Of a stretch of 49,068 bases of DNA, positions 23,184 through 32,482 are shown one piece after another; within the stretch, counting starts at the first letter, position 1; every line of letters starts with the position of its first letter. Below the pieces are notes generated by a model. It saw nothing but the letters and a program-made list of their open reading frames with translations. It made no database searches and had not been told where the DNA came from. This DNA is from Elusimicrobiota bacterium (lineage in GTDB: Bacteria; Elusimicrobiota; Elusimicrobia; UBA1565; UBA9628): the NCBI GenBank assembly GCA_016191335.1, contig JACPOW010000097.1:1-49068 (forward strand), in the 5' to 3' direction. A program made the translations under genes and the position numbers.

Positions 23184-24080
23184 TTACGCCGCCAGCGGCT
23201 TGCGGGACTTCGCGACGGCCTCGCCGATGCCGGAGAGGTTCTCCACGACGGTGATGCCCGCCTCGCGCATGGCCTTGATCTTGGAGGCGTGCGTGCCGGC
23301 CCCGCCCTCCACGATCGCGCCCGCGTGGCCCATGCGGCGGCCTTCGGGTGCGGCCTTGCCGGCGATGAAGCCGAACACGGGCTTGGTCATCTTGTCCTTG
23401 AAGAAGCGCGCCGCGTCCTCCTCCGCCGAGCCGCCGATCTCTCCGATCATGACGACGGCGTCCGTCGCGTCGTCCTCCTCGAACTTCGCGAGGATGTCGG
23501 AGAAGCTGGAGCCGTTGATCGGGTCGCCGCCGATGCCGACGACGGTGGACTGGCCGAACCCGCGCTTGGTGAGCTGGTCGACGGCCTCGTAGGTCAGGGT
23601 CCCGGAGCGGGACACGACGCCGATGCTGCCGGCCTTGTGGATGAAGCCGGGCATGATGCCGACCTTGCACTGGCCGGGCGTGATCACGCCGGGGCAGTTC
23701 GGGCCGATGAGCGTGATCTCGCGGCCGGAGCGCTCCACCTGCTGGATGTAGCGCTTGACCTTGGCCATGTCCATGATCGGAATGCCCTCGGTGATGCAGA
23801 TGACCGTCGAGCAGCCTCCGTCCACGGCCTCCATGATCGCGTCGGCGGCGAACGGCGCCGGCACCAGGATCATCGAGACGAACGCGCCCGTGTTGCGGAC
23901 CGCGTCGTGCACCGTGTTGAAGACGGGCCGGTCGAGGTGGGTCTGGCCGCCGCGGCCGGGGGTGACGCCGGCGACGATCTGCGTGCCGTACTCGATGCAC
24001 TGCTTCGCGTGGAAGGTGCCCTGCGAGCCGGTGAAGCCCTGCACGAGGATCTTCGAGTCCTTGTCGAGGATGATGGACAT
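23184..24080 (-). CDS. sucD: Succinyl-CoA ligase alpha subunit
   Basis: Forms succinyl-CoA or, in reverse, ATP/GTP plus succinate, together with SucC. The 298-residue protein has the CoA-binding N-terminus ([20 protein letters not shown]), [34 protein letters not shown] and the phosphohistidine in [13 protein letters not shown] at about residue 255. Length is normal. It is the last gene of the korA-korB-sucC-sucD operon, one base after the sucC stop. With the KOR subunits it links 2-oxoglutarate and succinate with ferredoxin reduction and substrate-level phosphorylation. Confidence 0.97.
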   Translation of the reverse strand: MSIILDKDSKILVQGFTGSQGTFHAKQCIEYGTQIVAGVTPGRGGQTHLDRPVFNTVHDAVRNTGAFVSMILVPAPFAADAIMEAVDGGCSTVICITEGIPIMDMAKVKRYIQQVERSGREITLIGPNCPGVITPGQCKVGIMPGFIHKAGSIGVVSRSGTLTYEAVDQLTKRGFGQSTVVGIGGDPINGSSFSDILAKFEEDDATDAVVMIGEIGGSAEEDAARFFKDKMTKPVFGFIAGKAAPEGRRMGHAGAIVEGGAGTHASKIKAMREAGITVVENLSGIGEAVAKSRKPLAA

Positions 24081-24081
24081 G

Positions 24082-25251
24082 TTATTTCGCCTCCGTCTTC
24101 GCCGCCGCGACCGCCTTCTGCGCCGCGTCCCAGAGGTCGTCGGCCGCGATGATGGACAGGCCCGACTTCTTGAGTATCTCCTTGCCCGCGTCCACGTTCG
24201 TGCCCTGCAGGCGCACGACGAGAGGGACCTTGAGCTTGATCTTCTTCAGGGCGGAGACGACGCCCGCCGCGATCATGTCGCACTTCACGATGCCGCCGAA
24301 GATGTTGATCAGGATCGCCTTGACCTTCTTGTCCTTGAGGATCAGGTTGAGCGCCTTGCTGACGCGCTCCTCGTTGGCCCCGCCGCCGACGTCGAGGAAG
24401 TTCGCCGGGCTGCCGCCGGCGAGCGCGATCGTGTCCATCGTGCCCATGGCGAGGCCGGCGCCGTTGACCATGCAGCCGATGGTGCCGTCGAGGCCGACGT
24501 AGGAGATGTCGGCGGCCTTCGCCTCGATCTCCAGGGCCGACGCCTCGTGGTCCTTGAGCTTCGCGAGCTCCGGCTGGCGGTACGACGCGTTGTCGTCGGT
24601 GCTCATCTTGCAGTCGAGCGCCATCACGTCCTTCGGCGTCAGGATCAGCGGGTTGATCTCGAGCATCGAGCAGTCGAGATCGATGAACGCCTTGACGAGG
24701 ATCTTGGTCACGCGCACGAACGCCGCGGTATGGGTCGCCGGGATGTCGAGCTGGAAGGCGAGGCGCCGGGCCATGAAGTCGCGCAGGCCGACGTTCGGGT
24801 CCACGGGCATGCGGATGATCGCCTCGGGATGCTCCTCGGCGAGGGTCTCGATCTCCATGCCGCCCTGGGCGGAGGTGATGATGGTCGGGCCCGCGTTCTT
24901 GCGGTCCATGACGACGGAGAAGTACAGCTCGCGCTCGATCTTGACGCCGCCCTCGATGAGCAGCTCCTTGACTTTGATCGCCTGGCCGTGCGTCTGATGC
25001 GTGATCAGGTTCATCCCGATCATGGCCTTGGACAGGTCCTTGGCCTCCTTCGGGGTCTTGGCGAGCTTGATGCCGCCGGCCTTGCCGCGTCCGCCGGCCA
25101 GCACCTGGGCCTTCACGACCCACGGCGCCTTGCCCGCGCGCTTGAGGGCCGCCTGCACCTGCGCCGTCGTCTTGATCAGGCCGCCGAACGGGGGCACGGG
25201 GACGCCGCGCGCCTTGAGGATCTCTTTGCCTTCGTGCTCGAGAAGTTTCAT
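24082..25251 (-). CDS. sucC: Succinyl-CoA ligase beta subunit
   Basis: The nucleotide-binding subunit, 389 residues, with an ATP-grasp domain at the N-terminus ([22 protein letters not shown], then [20 protein letters not shown]). It also has [13 protein letters not shown] for metal binding and a C-terminal flavodoxin-like CoA-ligase domain with [20 protein letters not shown] and [13 protein letters not shown]. All key stretches are present and the length matches the family. ADP or GDP preference cannot be read confidently. The gene is 13 bases after korB, preceded by GGGAGAACC, in the same operon. Confidence 0.97.
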   Translation of the reverse strand: MKLLEHEGKEILKARGVPVPPFGGLIKTTAQVQAALKRAGKAPWVVKAQVLAGGRGKAGGIKLAKTPKEAKDLSKAMIGMNLITHQTHGQAIKVKELLIEGGVKIERELYFSVVMDRKNAGPTIITSAQGGMEIETLAEEHPEAIIRMPVDPNVGLRDFMARRLAFQLDIPATHTAAFVRVTKILVKAFIDLDCSMLEINPLILTPKDVMALDCKMSTDDNASYRQPELAKLKDHEASALEIEAKAADISYVGLDGTIGCMVNGAGLAMGTMDTIALAGGSPANFLDVGGGANEERVSKALNLILKDKKVKAILINIFGGIVKCDMIAAGVVSALKKIKLKVPLVVRLQGTNVDAGKEILKKSGLSIIAADDLWDAAQKAVAAAKTEAK

Positions 25252-25264
25252 GGTTCTCCCTTTT

Positions 25265-26308
25265 TTACGCGGCGACGGTCCAGGTCTCGGGACCCTTGAG
25301 CAGCTTCTGCAGGTCGGCCGGCTTCTCCTTCTTGGCCTGCGCGATCTGCCCGTCCATCAGCTCATGGAGCGCCGGGCGCTGGACGTCCCGGAACACGCCC
25401 TGCGGCACCGGCTCGGCCATGTGCGCGAGGAAGTTGGCGAGCGTCGCCGACGGCGCCTTCTCGTCGTGGACGAGCAGGTTCTTGGGCGGGTTCGCCGGGT
25501 CGAAGGAGACCACCTCGGGCTCGAGCCCGTTGAGGACGATGCCCTTGTCCTTCTTGGCGCCGAAGATCATCGGCTTGCCGTGGGCGACCTTCATCATCTT
25601 CTCCTCGCGGGCGTCCTTCGCGGCCACCGACTCCCAGGCCCCGTCGTTGAAGACGATGCAGTTCTGGAAGATCTCGATGAACGCCGAGCCCTTGTGCTTC
25701 GCCGCCCGGGTCAGGACCTCGCCGAGGAACGGGAGGTCCGTGTCCACCGCGCGCGCCACGAAGCTCTCTTCTGAAGCAAGCGCAAGTGCGATCGGATTTA
25801 TCGGCGCGTCGACCGAGCCCATCGGGGAGGACTTGGTCTTCTTGCCGAGCTCGGAGGTAGGCGAGTACTGGCCCTTGGTCAGGCCGTAGATCCGGTTGTT
25901 GAACAGGAGGATCTTGATGTCGACGTTGCGGCGCAGCGCGTGGATGAGGTGGTTGCCGCCGATGGACAGGCCGTCGCCGTCGCCGGTCACGACCCAGACC
26001 TGCAGGTCGGGGTTCGAGCCCTTGAGGCCCGTCGCGATCGTCGGCGCGCGGCCGTGGATCGTGTGGAACCCGAAGGTGTTCATGTAGTACGGGAAGCGCG
26101 ACGAGCAGCCGATGCCCGAGATGAACACGATCTTCTCGCGCGGGATGTTCAGCGTCGGCAGCACCTTCTGGACGGTCGCGAGGATCGCGAAGTCGCCGCA
26201 GCCGGGGCACCAGCGGACCATCTGGTCGGACTTGAAGTCCTTGGCGGTCTGCACGATGGGGCCCGCCGCCGGGAGCATCTCCATCTCGTTGTCGGATTCG
26301 GCGGCCAT
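25265..26308 (-). CDS. korB: 2-oxoglutarate:ferredoxin oxidoreductase beta subunit
   Basis: The thiamine-diphosphate subunit, 347 residues. It has RWCPGCGDFAILATVQKVLP (cluster ligand Cys pair), SGIGCSSRFPYYMNTFGFHTIHGRAP, the ThDP motif GDGDGLSIGGNHLIHALRRN and LLFNNRIYGLTKGQYSP. The cysteine pattern for a single [4Fe-4S] cluster is present in part (Cys in WCPGC and GCSSR). Adjacent korA and sucCD point to 2-oxoglutarate rather than pyruvate. The C-terminus is longer than in short beta subunits. The start is one base after korA's stop region, so the two subunits are translated together. Confidence 0.93.
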   Translation of the reverse strand: MAAESDNEMEMLPAAGPIVQTAKDFKSDQMVRWCPGCGDFAILATVQKVLPTLNIPREKIVFISGIGCSSRFPYYMNTFGFHTIHGRAPTIATGLKGSNPDLQVWVVTGDGDGLSIGGNHLIHALRRNVDIKILLFNNRIYGLTKGQYSPTSELGKKTKSSPMGSVDAPINPIALALASEESFVARAVDTDLPFLGEVLTRAAKHKGSAFIEIFQNCIVFNDGAWESVAAKDAREEKMMKVAHGKPMIFGAKKDKGIVLNGLEPEVVSFDPANPPKNLLVHDEKAPSATLANFLAHMAEPVPQGVFRDVQRPALHELMDGQIAQAKKEKPADLQKLLKGPETWTVAA

Positions 26309-26309
26309 G

Positions 26310-28202
26310 TTATTTGCCCCCTTCGGTTTTCTTTAATTTTGGGAGGATCGCGTCGACGCCGGCTTCGATCTCGGAGACCTTGAACGGCTGGCCCTTGATC
26401 TTGTTGAGCCCCGTCGCCGGGACCAGGTATTTCGCGCGCAGGACCTTCAGCAGCTGGCCCATGTTGAGCTCGGGCACGATCACGTGCTCGAAGCCCGCCA
26501 TGATGTCGCCGAGGTCCGGCGGGAGCGGGTTGATGTGGCGCAGGTGCACGGAGGACACGCTCTTGCCGGCCTTCTGCAGGTTCTGCACCGCGGCCGTGAT
26601 GGCCCCGTAGGTCCCGCCCCAGCCGACGAGGAGGACCTTGCCCTTCTTCTCGCCGAGGATCTCGGTCGGAGGGATGTCCTGGGCGATCTTGTTGACCTTC
26701 GCGGCGCGCAGGCGGACCATCCGCTCGTGGTTGTCGGGATCGTAGGAGATGTTGCCGGTGATGTCCTGCTTCTCGATGCCGCCGAGGCGGTGCTCGTAGC
26801 CGGCCGTGCCGGGGATCGGCCACGGGCGCGCCATCGTCTCGGGGTCGCGCTTGTACAGCTTGAAGTCCGCGAGCGCCGGGAGGGCCTCCCGGCCGAACTT
26901 GGTCAGGGCCGCCGCGTCCGGGATCATCCACGGCTCGGAGCCGTTGGCGAGGTAGCCGTCGGTGAGGAGGAACACCGGGGTCATGTACTTGACCGCGAGG
27001 CGGCAGGCCTCGTAGGCCATCAGGAAGCAGTCGCCGGGGGTGGCGGCCGCCAGCACGGGCACGGGGCTCTCGCCGTTGCGGCCGTACAGGGCCTGGAACA
27101 GGTCCGCCTGCTCGGTCTTCGTCGGCAGGCCGGTGGACGGCCCGCCGCGCTGCACGTTCAGGATCACGACGGGCAGCTCGGTCATGACGGCGAGGCCGAT
27201 CGCCTCGGTCTTCAGCGCCACGCCGGGGCCGGAGGTCGTCGTCAGGGCGAGGTGCCCCGCGAAGGCGGCGCCGATGGCGCTGCCGATCGCGGCGATCTCG
27301 TCCTCGGCCTGGAAGGTCTTCACGCCGAACGCCTTGTGCTTCGACAGCTCATGGAGCACGTCGGAGGCGGGCGTGATCGGGTACGAGCCGAGCCACAGCG
27401 GCAGACCCGAGACGCTGGACGCCGCGACGAAGCCGAGCGCGGTCGCCTCGTTGCCGGTGATGTTGCGGTACACGCCGGGCTTGATCGGCGCCTTGCGCAC
27501 GCGGAAGTGGTGGCCGAAGATCTCCGCCGTCTCGGCGTACGCGTTGCCGGCGTGGAGCGCCTTGTGGTTGGCCTCGACGAACTTGGGGTTCTTCTTGAAC
27601 TTGGCCTCGATCCACTTCAGCGTCGCTTCCATCGGGCGGTCGTAGAGCCAGTACATCATGCCGAGCGCGAAGAAGTTCTTGCAGCGCTCGGTCTCGGTCG
27701 CCGACAGGCCCATGCCCTCGAGGGCGTTGCGCGTCAGGCGGCCGAGCTCGACGGTGATCACGCGGAAGTCGGACAGGCTGCCGTCCTCGAGCGGGTTCTT
27801 CCCCTCCTCGTAGCCGGCCTTCTTCAGGTTGGCGGCGGTGAAGGTGTCCTTGTTGACGATGACCATGCCGCCCTTCTTGACGTCCTTGATGTTGGCCTTC
27901 ATCGCGGCGGGGTTCATCGCGACGAACACGTCGGGCGCGTCGCCGGGGGTGAGCACCTGGCGCGACGAGAACTGGATCTGGAAGCCCGAGACGCCGGCGG
28001 TCGTGCCCACGGGGGCGCGGATCTCGGCGGGGAAGTCGGGGAAGGTGGACAGGTCGTTGCCGGCGAAGGCGGTGGTGGTGGTGAACTGCATGCCGGTCAG
28101 CTGGATCCCGTCTCCGGAATCGCCGGCGAAACGGATCACGGCGGACTCGATCTCCTCGATCGGGAGGGTGGAAGGCTTCGGCTGGGTGGAGGCGTCGCTC
28201 AT
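26310..28202 (-). CDS. korA: 2-oxoglutarate:ferredoxin oxidoreductase alpha subunit (gamma-alpha fusion)
   Basis: A 630-residue protein joining a gamma-type domain (about 15-200: VIRFAGDSGDGIQLTGMQF, DFPAEIRAPVGTTAGVSGFQI) to the alpha domain. The alpha domain holds YRNITGNEATALGFVAAS, YPITPASDVLHELSK and TTTSGPGVALKTEAIGLAVM, then the TK C-terminal domain with PVFLLTDGYLANGSEPW and LLVGWGGTYGAI. It oxidises 2-oxoglutarate to succinyl-CoA and reduces ferredoxin, or runs in reverse to fix CO2. The ATG at 28202 (MSDASTQ) is preferred to a longer in-frame start because the promoter's -10 lies within the extension and GGAG precedes it. Confidence 0.95.
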   Translation of the reverse strand: MSDASTQPKPSTLPIEEIESAVIRFAGDSGDGIQLTGMQFTTTTAFAGNDLSTFPDFPAEIRAPVGTTAGVSGFQIQFSSRQVLTPGDAPDVFVAMNPAAMKANIKDVKKGGMVIVNKDTFTAANLKKAGYEEGKNPLEDGSLSDFRVITVELGRLTRNALEGMGLSATETERCKNFFALGMMYWLYDRPMEATLKWIEAKFKKNPKFVEANHKALHAGNAYAETAEIFGHHFRVRKAPIKPGVYRNITGNEATALGFVAASSVSGLPLWLGSYPITPASDVLHELSKHKAFGVKTFQAEDEIAAIGSAIGAAFAGHLALTTTSGPGVALKTEAIGLAVMTELPVVILNVQRGGPSTGLPTKTEQADLFQALYGRNGESPVPVLAAATPGDCFLMAYEACRLAVKYMTPVFLLTDGYLANGSEPWMIPDAAALTKFGREALPALADFKLYKRDPETMARPWPIPGTAGYEHRLGGIEKQDITGNISYDPDNHERMVRLRAAKVNKIAQDIPPTEILGEKKGKVLLVGWGGTYGAITAAVQNLQKAGKSVSSVHLRHINPLPPDLGDIMAGFEHVIVPELNMGQLLKVLRAKYLVPATGLNKIKGQPFKVSEIEAGVDAILPKLKKTEGGK

Positions 28203-28253
28203 CTGGGGATTCTCCGACGGACGAAGTAGCGGCCACGCGGCTCCGCTTCGCCT

Positions 28254-28296
28254 ATTATAGTCCCCGGAAGGCAACCGGAGTATTGATCTAAGTCAA
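28254..28296 (-). promoter_or_regulatory. FNR/CRP-family class II promoter of the kor-suc operon
   Basis: On the minus strand TTGACTTAGATCAA (28296-28283) matches the FNR box (TTGAT-N4-ATCAA) at nine of ten defined bases. A perfect TATAAT follows (28259-28254), with a start expected near 28247. The box is then centred about 42 bases upstream, the class II activator position, and there is no good -35. Activation in low oxygen would suit the ferredoxin enzyme below it. Confidence 0.65.
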
Positions 28297-28338
28297 TTCT
28301 TTTTGACGCCCGTTCACACCCGCGCGAAACGACGATTA

Positions 28339-28878
28339 TTACGGTTCGAGGCTGGGCGCGGTCGCCGCCGCGACCAGCTCGAGCAGGCCCTGGGCGGAGC
28401 CCGCGGCGGACGCGGGGGTGGACGGGCGGGGCGCCTCGGGGCGGGCGCCCCGGGGAGCCGTGGACGCGGCGACCTCGAAGGAGGACGCGCGGCCCATCGG
28501 AGGAAGGAGGGAGGAGAAGACGCGGGTCCACACGCGGGGCGCCGCCGCGGCGGGGACCGCCACGGCCGGGGCGTCGTCCTCCTTATTAGGTGCCTCGCGC
28601 CTGGCCGCCGGCGCGGGAGCCGGCTTCGCGGACTTCACGGTCCGGGCCGTCGCGGCCTCGGGGGACGAGGTCTCGGAGGACGGAGCCGGCGAGAAGGAGG
28701 CCTCTTCCATCGCGGGGTTGTCGGGCGGGACGGCGCCCGCCTCGGGGCCCCGGTCGCTCGCCGCCGAGTCGGCCATACCGACGAGGCTGCCGTAGGCGTC
28801 GTCCTGGTCGGCGCGGGCGCCCGTGCGCGACAGCGCGAGAGGCAGGACGAGCAAGCCGGCGAGCAGCACGCGCTTCAT
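28339..28878 (-). CDS. Secreted Ala/Pro-rich low-complexity protein, unknown function
   Basis: A 179-residue protein with a clear signal peptide (MKRVLLAGLLVLPLALS, cleavage near ARA-DQ). The mature part is rich in Ala, Pro, Ser and Glu with no recognisable fold, except one short hydrophobic stretch (RVWTRVFSSLLPPM). I do not recognise it. The ATG at 28878 lies six bases after TATTCT, and there is no ribosome site. It stands alone between the kor operon and the lower-GC genes to its right, all on the minus strand. Confidence 0.6.
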   Translation of the reverse strand: MKRVLLAGLLVLPLALSRTGARADQDDAYGSLVGMADSAASDRGPEAGAVPPDNPAMEEASFSPAPSSETSSPEAATARTVKSAKPAPAPAARREAPNKEDDAPAVAVPAAAAPRVWTRVFSSLLPPMGRASSFEVAASTAPRGARPEAPRPSTPASAAGSAQGLLELVAAATAPSLEP

Positions 28879-28884
28879 GACCGT

Positions 28885-28890
28885 AGAATA
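28885..28890 (-). promoter_or_regulatory. -10 element of the secreted Ala/Pro-rich protein gene, probably leaderless
   Basis: TATTCT on the minus strand, then exactly six bases, then the ATG at 28878. No -35 is obvious. Confidence 0.4.
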
Positions 28891-28988
28891 GCCCGAAGGC
28901 GGCGCGCGCAGGAGGGACGGACGGGTAAGCGGGGGCCCGGCAAGAGGCCCTAGGCGAAGGGGGTCCTACGGGGCGTCGTTATTGTCGA

Positions 28989-29474
28989 TTACGCTGTGAT
29001 TGCCCGAGATTCATACCGTTCGTCGATAGCCGCGATCAGTAGCGCAGACTCTGTGCCCCTCGGCAATATCCACACATTGTAGACGCCCCAGGATTCCTTC
29101 ACTCGATAGCGAAACATCCAGTGACCCACAACATCGGCGTTCACACCATCCTGAGAAGCGAAGCCCGCGGCGAGATCCCATATCTGAACCCCGGGAATCT
29201 GGGCCATCCATGCGATGAGTTTCTTTCCGATGTCTCGCGCCGATTCAATCGAGCCTTGCGACGCCTCCGCCAGATTGAAATGGTCCAGTCTGATCGTGAT
29301 GTGGCTCGTGAAGTGCTTGTGATATTCGATCTCCGAGATCGGCTCCGCGAATATGAGATGCGGCTTCCATTCGGAAGGAATCCCGTCCTTTACATAATTA
29401 GTTCCACAGGGCGGAGCTGGAGACTCGAACCAGCGGATGACGGTGCTGGCATTCTGCGGACCGGAACTACTCAT
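28989..29474 (-). CDS. Unknown protein, last gene of the kinase operon, low GC
   Basis: A 161-residue protein with no signal peptide or membrane helix. It shows mixed alpha/beta sequence with TSHITIRLDHFNLAEASQG, ARDIGKKLIAWMAQIPGVQI and WMFRYRVKESWGVYNVWILP. I do not recognise a family. The ATG at 29474 overlaps the stop of the 1001-residue gene (ATGAGTAG) and has GGAGGGG just upstream; longer starts at 29486 and 29540 are less likely. Base composition is clearly lower in GC than in the flanking operons and matches the upstream gene, so the pair were probably acquired together. Confidence 0.65.
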   Translation of the reverse strand: MSSSGPQNASTVIRWFESPAPPCGTNYVKDGIPSEWKPHLIFAEPISEIEYHKHFTSHITIRLDHFNLAEASQGSIESARDIGKKLIAWMAQIPGVQIWDLAAGFASQDGVNADVVGHWMFRYRVKESWGVYNVWILPRGTESALLIAAIDERYESRAITA

Positions 29475-32472
29475 TTGCCCCTCCATATGGATACCAGCCT
29501 TTGATCTCAATATCAATTCGGTGTTCCCCTTTCTCTCCAAAAGGAAACGATTTGCTTCGCCCTATGATGCCGGGTCCGATTATTGCCAAATATCTGCTTG
29601 CATTTGAGAGTGCCCCCCAAAAACCAAACATCTCCTTTCGCGACAAATTGTTTTGCGCATCCTTTCTAACGCGAGTCAACATTTCCTGGGCAACCGTCCG
29701 ACTAACATTGTATTTCTTCTCTTCAAATCGACGAGTTCCCTTTCCGGACTGAGAATACATCTGGATATGGATGCTAACCTCGTTTCCTCTGGATTCTGGT
29801 CCGGAGCTCCGGTCCGCGAAATCCGCTTTCCCTTTCTCGTATTTCTCCTGATCCTTGCTTACCTTCCAATCAACCCAAGCGCTGAAAGTGGCATCGCCAA
29901 CGAGAACGGCTCCAGTTGCAGCAAGTGCAATTTTGCCGACGACAGGAAAACGCGATGCCCTTAGACCTTTCACAATATACTTCTGCGTCTCAGGATTTAC
30001 GGCGGCCTTTTCCGCTCGTTCAAGCACGGCTGGGCCGGGATTGGCGGCATTAATGAAATGGGAGTCGGGCGCCCGCTCGGTGGACGGCGTCGATGTTGAT
30101 TGATCCGCATCACCGGCCTGAAAGATCGCAGTTGCGTAGCCCTTGGCATCTGTTCGAAGTGTGGCCGTATATTGCGGATCTTGTCCGATGGTGAGAGTCA
30201 ATTCATGCCCATCGAGCTTGACGCCGGTTTGGCCCTCGATCTCGGTGCAGGTAAGGCGCACGCTCACCGTAAACGAATCTTCACCGACTGCTTCCGGAAT
30301 CGAGACCGGCTCGAACTTGCACGTGGGCTTAGCCGGCGCATTCGACAAGACGACGGAGGTCATCGCCGTCAGCGATTTCCGGACAGTCACCCGAGCCTCA
30401 AGCTCGATATTCTCGTCCGTCCGTGCCGCAATGGCGGATTCCTCCGCTTCAAACGAATCGGTATTCATGGCGCGGACTTCGGCGTCCAATTCGCTCTGCG
30501 CGCTGTTGGACTTTTCTCGCAGGGCCTTCGTGTCTCCGTTCTTGACCGTCCTAACCCCATTATCCCGGCGGACGATCGCGACGATCGTCGCCCTGCCCGC
30601 AGCGTCCGTCCTGGCTTCAGGTTTGCCTTTGAATCGGAGGAGAGTCGCGGGCGTCGCCTTGAATCCGACGAGGATGTCCTCCTTCGAGGCCTCCCCATCG
30701 CTGAGAGTCACGAACGCCGTCAAGGTCACCTCATCGCCCGGAGCAACGGCCAAGGGCGCGGCCTCAAGCGTCAGATTACTAAGCGTGGGAGGCTCTTTTG
30801 GTTTCAGCTGCACTTTCGGGAGTTCGCGGGCCTCGGTACGGCTGCGCGTCGCCGCCGGCGAGGTCTTCGATTTCGAGAACGCTGTCCCAATCTTTCGGAA
30901 CAACGCGGGAATGCCTTGGAATAAGACGGTCTTAACGATCGGAACAAGAGCTTCGCCGAGAGCGCGGCCGAGTTCCCCGGCCCCGCTGGAATCGTACGAG
31001 GACCCTCCCGAGTAGGACGACGAACCGCCGCAATTCTGCACGCAGACGCCGTTCGGGACGCGCGGCGGCGGAGGCAGGCCAGGGACGCTCCAGGCGCCGA
31101 GACCGGCTTCGGTCAGCGCGTTGGGACGAGTCCGGCTCAGGACGGCGGCGGTGCCTGCGTCCTCGATGGATTCAGTCTGAGCGCTACTCGCCGCTTCCGT
31201 CTCGGGGTTCTCGAGCCAATGGGCGAGCACAGGCGCCGGTATGGCAACCGGCCAGCGTCCTTCCTCCGTATCTGCCCTGCGCAACACCAGCAGACCCGCG
31301 ACTCCACCCGCCTCATTTAGGACCGGACCTCCCGTCAACTCGGGCGAAATCGCGGCGTCAGTCTGGAAGCTGCTCTCACTGGTTTTGGTGACGAGGCCGG
31401 AGGTCTTGGTCCACAATCCCGCGACCGTCGTATGGCCGAGCGCGGTGACGAGTTCGTCTTTCTCGGGCGCGATTTCCGCCAAGGCCAGGGCAGGACGGGA
31501 CTGATTCTCGGTGTAAGCGAGAACCGCTAGACCGAGGTCCATTTGGCGGCGAACGACGGTGGCCTTCATCTCGACCGGTCGGGTACTTCCGGAATAGGCG
31601 AAGAGGAACGGTCGGTCGGTGTCGGAGACAACGGAGGCATCAGTCAGAAGGACCGGCCCGGACTTCGTCTGGAGCAAAGTCCCGGCGGCGCGTTGATCCT
31701 TCCACACGACGACGAAAACGCTCTCCTCAGGCCTGCTTGCCGCTGAGCGCGCCGCTTGAATCAGGCCCGCGTCATTCACGCGGTGATGCGCGGCAAGCTC
31801 ACCGTAGACTGTAGCCCGGGCACAATAGAGCCTCGCGCGCGCAGCGCCGTCCGCCTGATCTGAGGCGAGAGCCAAGGTCAGCTTGCGGGCCCGAGCGCGC
31901 TTCTTCTCATAATCAACCGACGCAAGCCTTGTCTTGGCCGAAGCTTGGTCAAGAGCCTGAGCCGCGGTTTTTCCGGCCGCGTTCGGCCCCAATAAGGACA
32001 CCAGCCAAGGTGAAGCCTCTCCGGCCGCGGTGGTGAACAGCCCATCCTGGCTGGAAAGGAGCGCCGCTCGTTTCTCGGAAGGACCGCAAGGTGGTTCTGG
32101 AAAGCGCCCAGCCCAGGTGTAGTCGGCGACCGCCAAAGTGCGATAGACCGCGTCGAGGCCCGATGAGCGGTCCCTGAAAAAGGGCCTTAATTCCGGCGAC
32201 ATGCGCGGACCGAGACGAGCGAGGGTCTCCTTGGCCTGTCCTTCGTCGCGAAAGGACTCGAGCCCGTCGGACAGGAGAAGAAGATCGGACTGAAGGGAGG
32301 CCAGCCCCTTCGCGTCTGTGGAGCCGTCGTTCGCGGCTTCGATCGCTTTAGCGTCCGGGGTCAGCGCGTGCGTCGAAAGCAGATACCAGAGAGGATCGGT
32401 CGTGGTCTCGGCGCGGACCGGAACGGCGACGATGAGGAGGAGCGCGAGCGCCGCCCGAGCAGTATTCACCAC
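29467..32472 (-). CDS. Large secreted protein with degenerate trypsin-like domain and Ig-like domains
   Basis: A 1001-residue protein. After a signal peptide (1-21, cleavage VRA-ET) and a helical region, residues about 245-410 look like an HtrA-type serine protease fold whose catalytic residues have changed. The usual LTAAHVV is LTDASVV (His to Ser, about 278), DLGLAVL keeps the Asp (about 312), and GNSGGP is ELTGGPVLN (Ser to Thr, about 379). Then come a Ser/Gly/Tyr-rich linker with CVQNCGG, two or more Ig-like stretches (about 560-640 and 720-800), a hydrophobic segment (about 855-880) and a C-terminal domain. The GTG start is ten bases after the FHA gene, without a ribosome site. GC is lower than its neighbours. 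Confidence 0.7.
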   Translation of the reverse strand: MVNTARAALALLLIVAVPVRAETTTDPLWYLLSTHALTPDAKAIEAANDGSTDAKGLASLQSDLLLLSDGLESFRDEGQAKETLARLGPRMSPELRPFFRDRSSGLDAVYRTLAVADYTWAGRFPEPPCGPSEKRAALLSSQDGLFTTAAGEASPWLVSLLGPNAAGKTAAQALDQASAKTRLASVDYEKKRARARKLTLALASDQADGAARARLYCARATVYGELAAHHRVNDAGLIQAARSAASRPEESVFVVVWKDQRAAGTLLQTKSGPVLLTDASVVSDTDRPFLFAYSGSTRPVEMKATVVRRQMDLGLAVLAYTENQSRPALALAEIAPEKDELVTALGHTTVAGLWTKTSGLVTKTSESSFQTDAAISPELTGGPVLNEAGGVAGLLVLRRADTEEGRWPVAIPAPVLAHWLENPETEAASSAQTESIEDAGTAAVLSRTRPNALTEAGLGAWSVPGLPPPPRVPNGVCVQNCGGSSSYSGGSSYDSSGAGELGRALGEALVPIVKTVLFQGIPALFRKIGTAFSKSKTSPAATRSRTEARELPKVQLKPKEPPTLSNLTLEAAPLAVAPGDEVTLTAFVTLSDGEASKEDILVGFKATPATLLRFKGKPEARTDAAGRATIVAIVRRDNGVRTVKNGDTKALREKSNSAQSELDAEVRAMNTDSFEAEESAIAARTDENIELEARVTVRKSLTAMTSVVLSNAPAKPTCKFEPVSIPEAVGEDSFTVSVRLTCTEIEGQTGVKLDGHELTLTIGQDPQYTATLRTDAKGYATAIFQAGDADQSTSTPSTERAPDSHFINAANPGPAVLERAEKAAVNPETQKYIVKGLRASRFPVVGKIALAATGAVLVGDATFSAWVDWKVSKDQEKYEKGKADFADRSSGPESRGNEVSIHIQMYSQSGKGTRRFEEKKYNVSRTVAQEMLTRVRKDAQNNLSRKEMFGFWGALSNASRYLAIIGPGIIGRSKSFPFGEKGEHRIDIEIKGWYPYGGANE

Positions 32473-32482
32473 GGCGCCGCGA

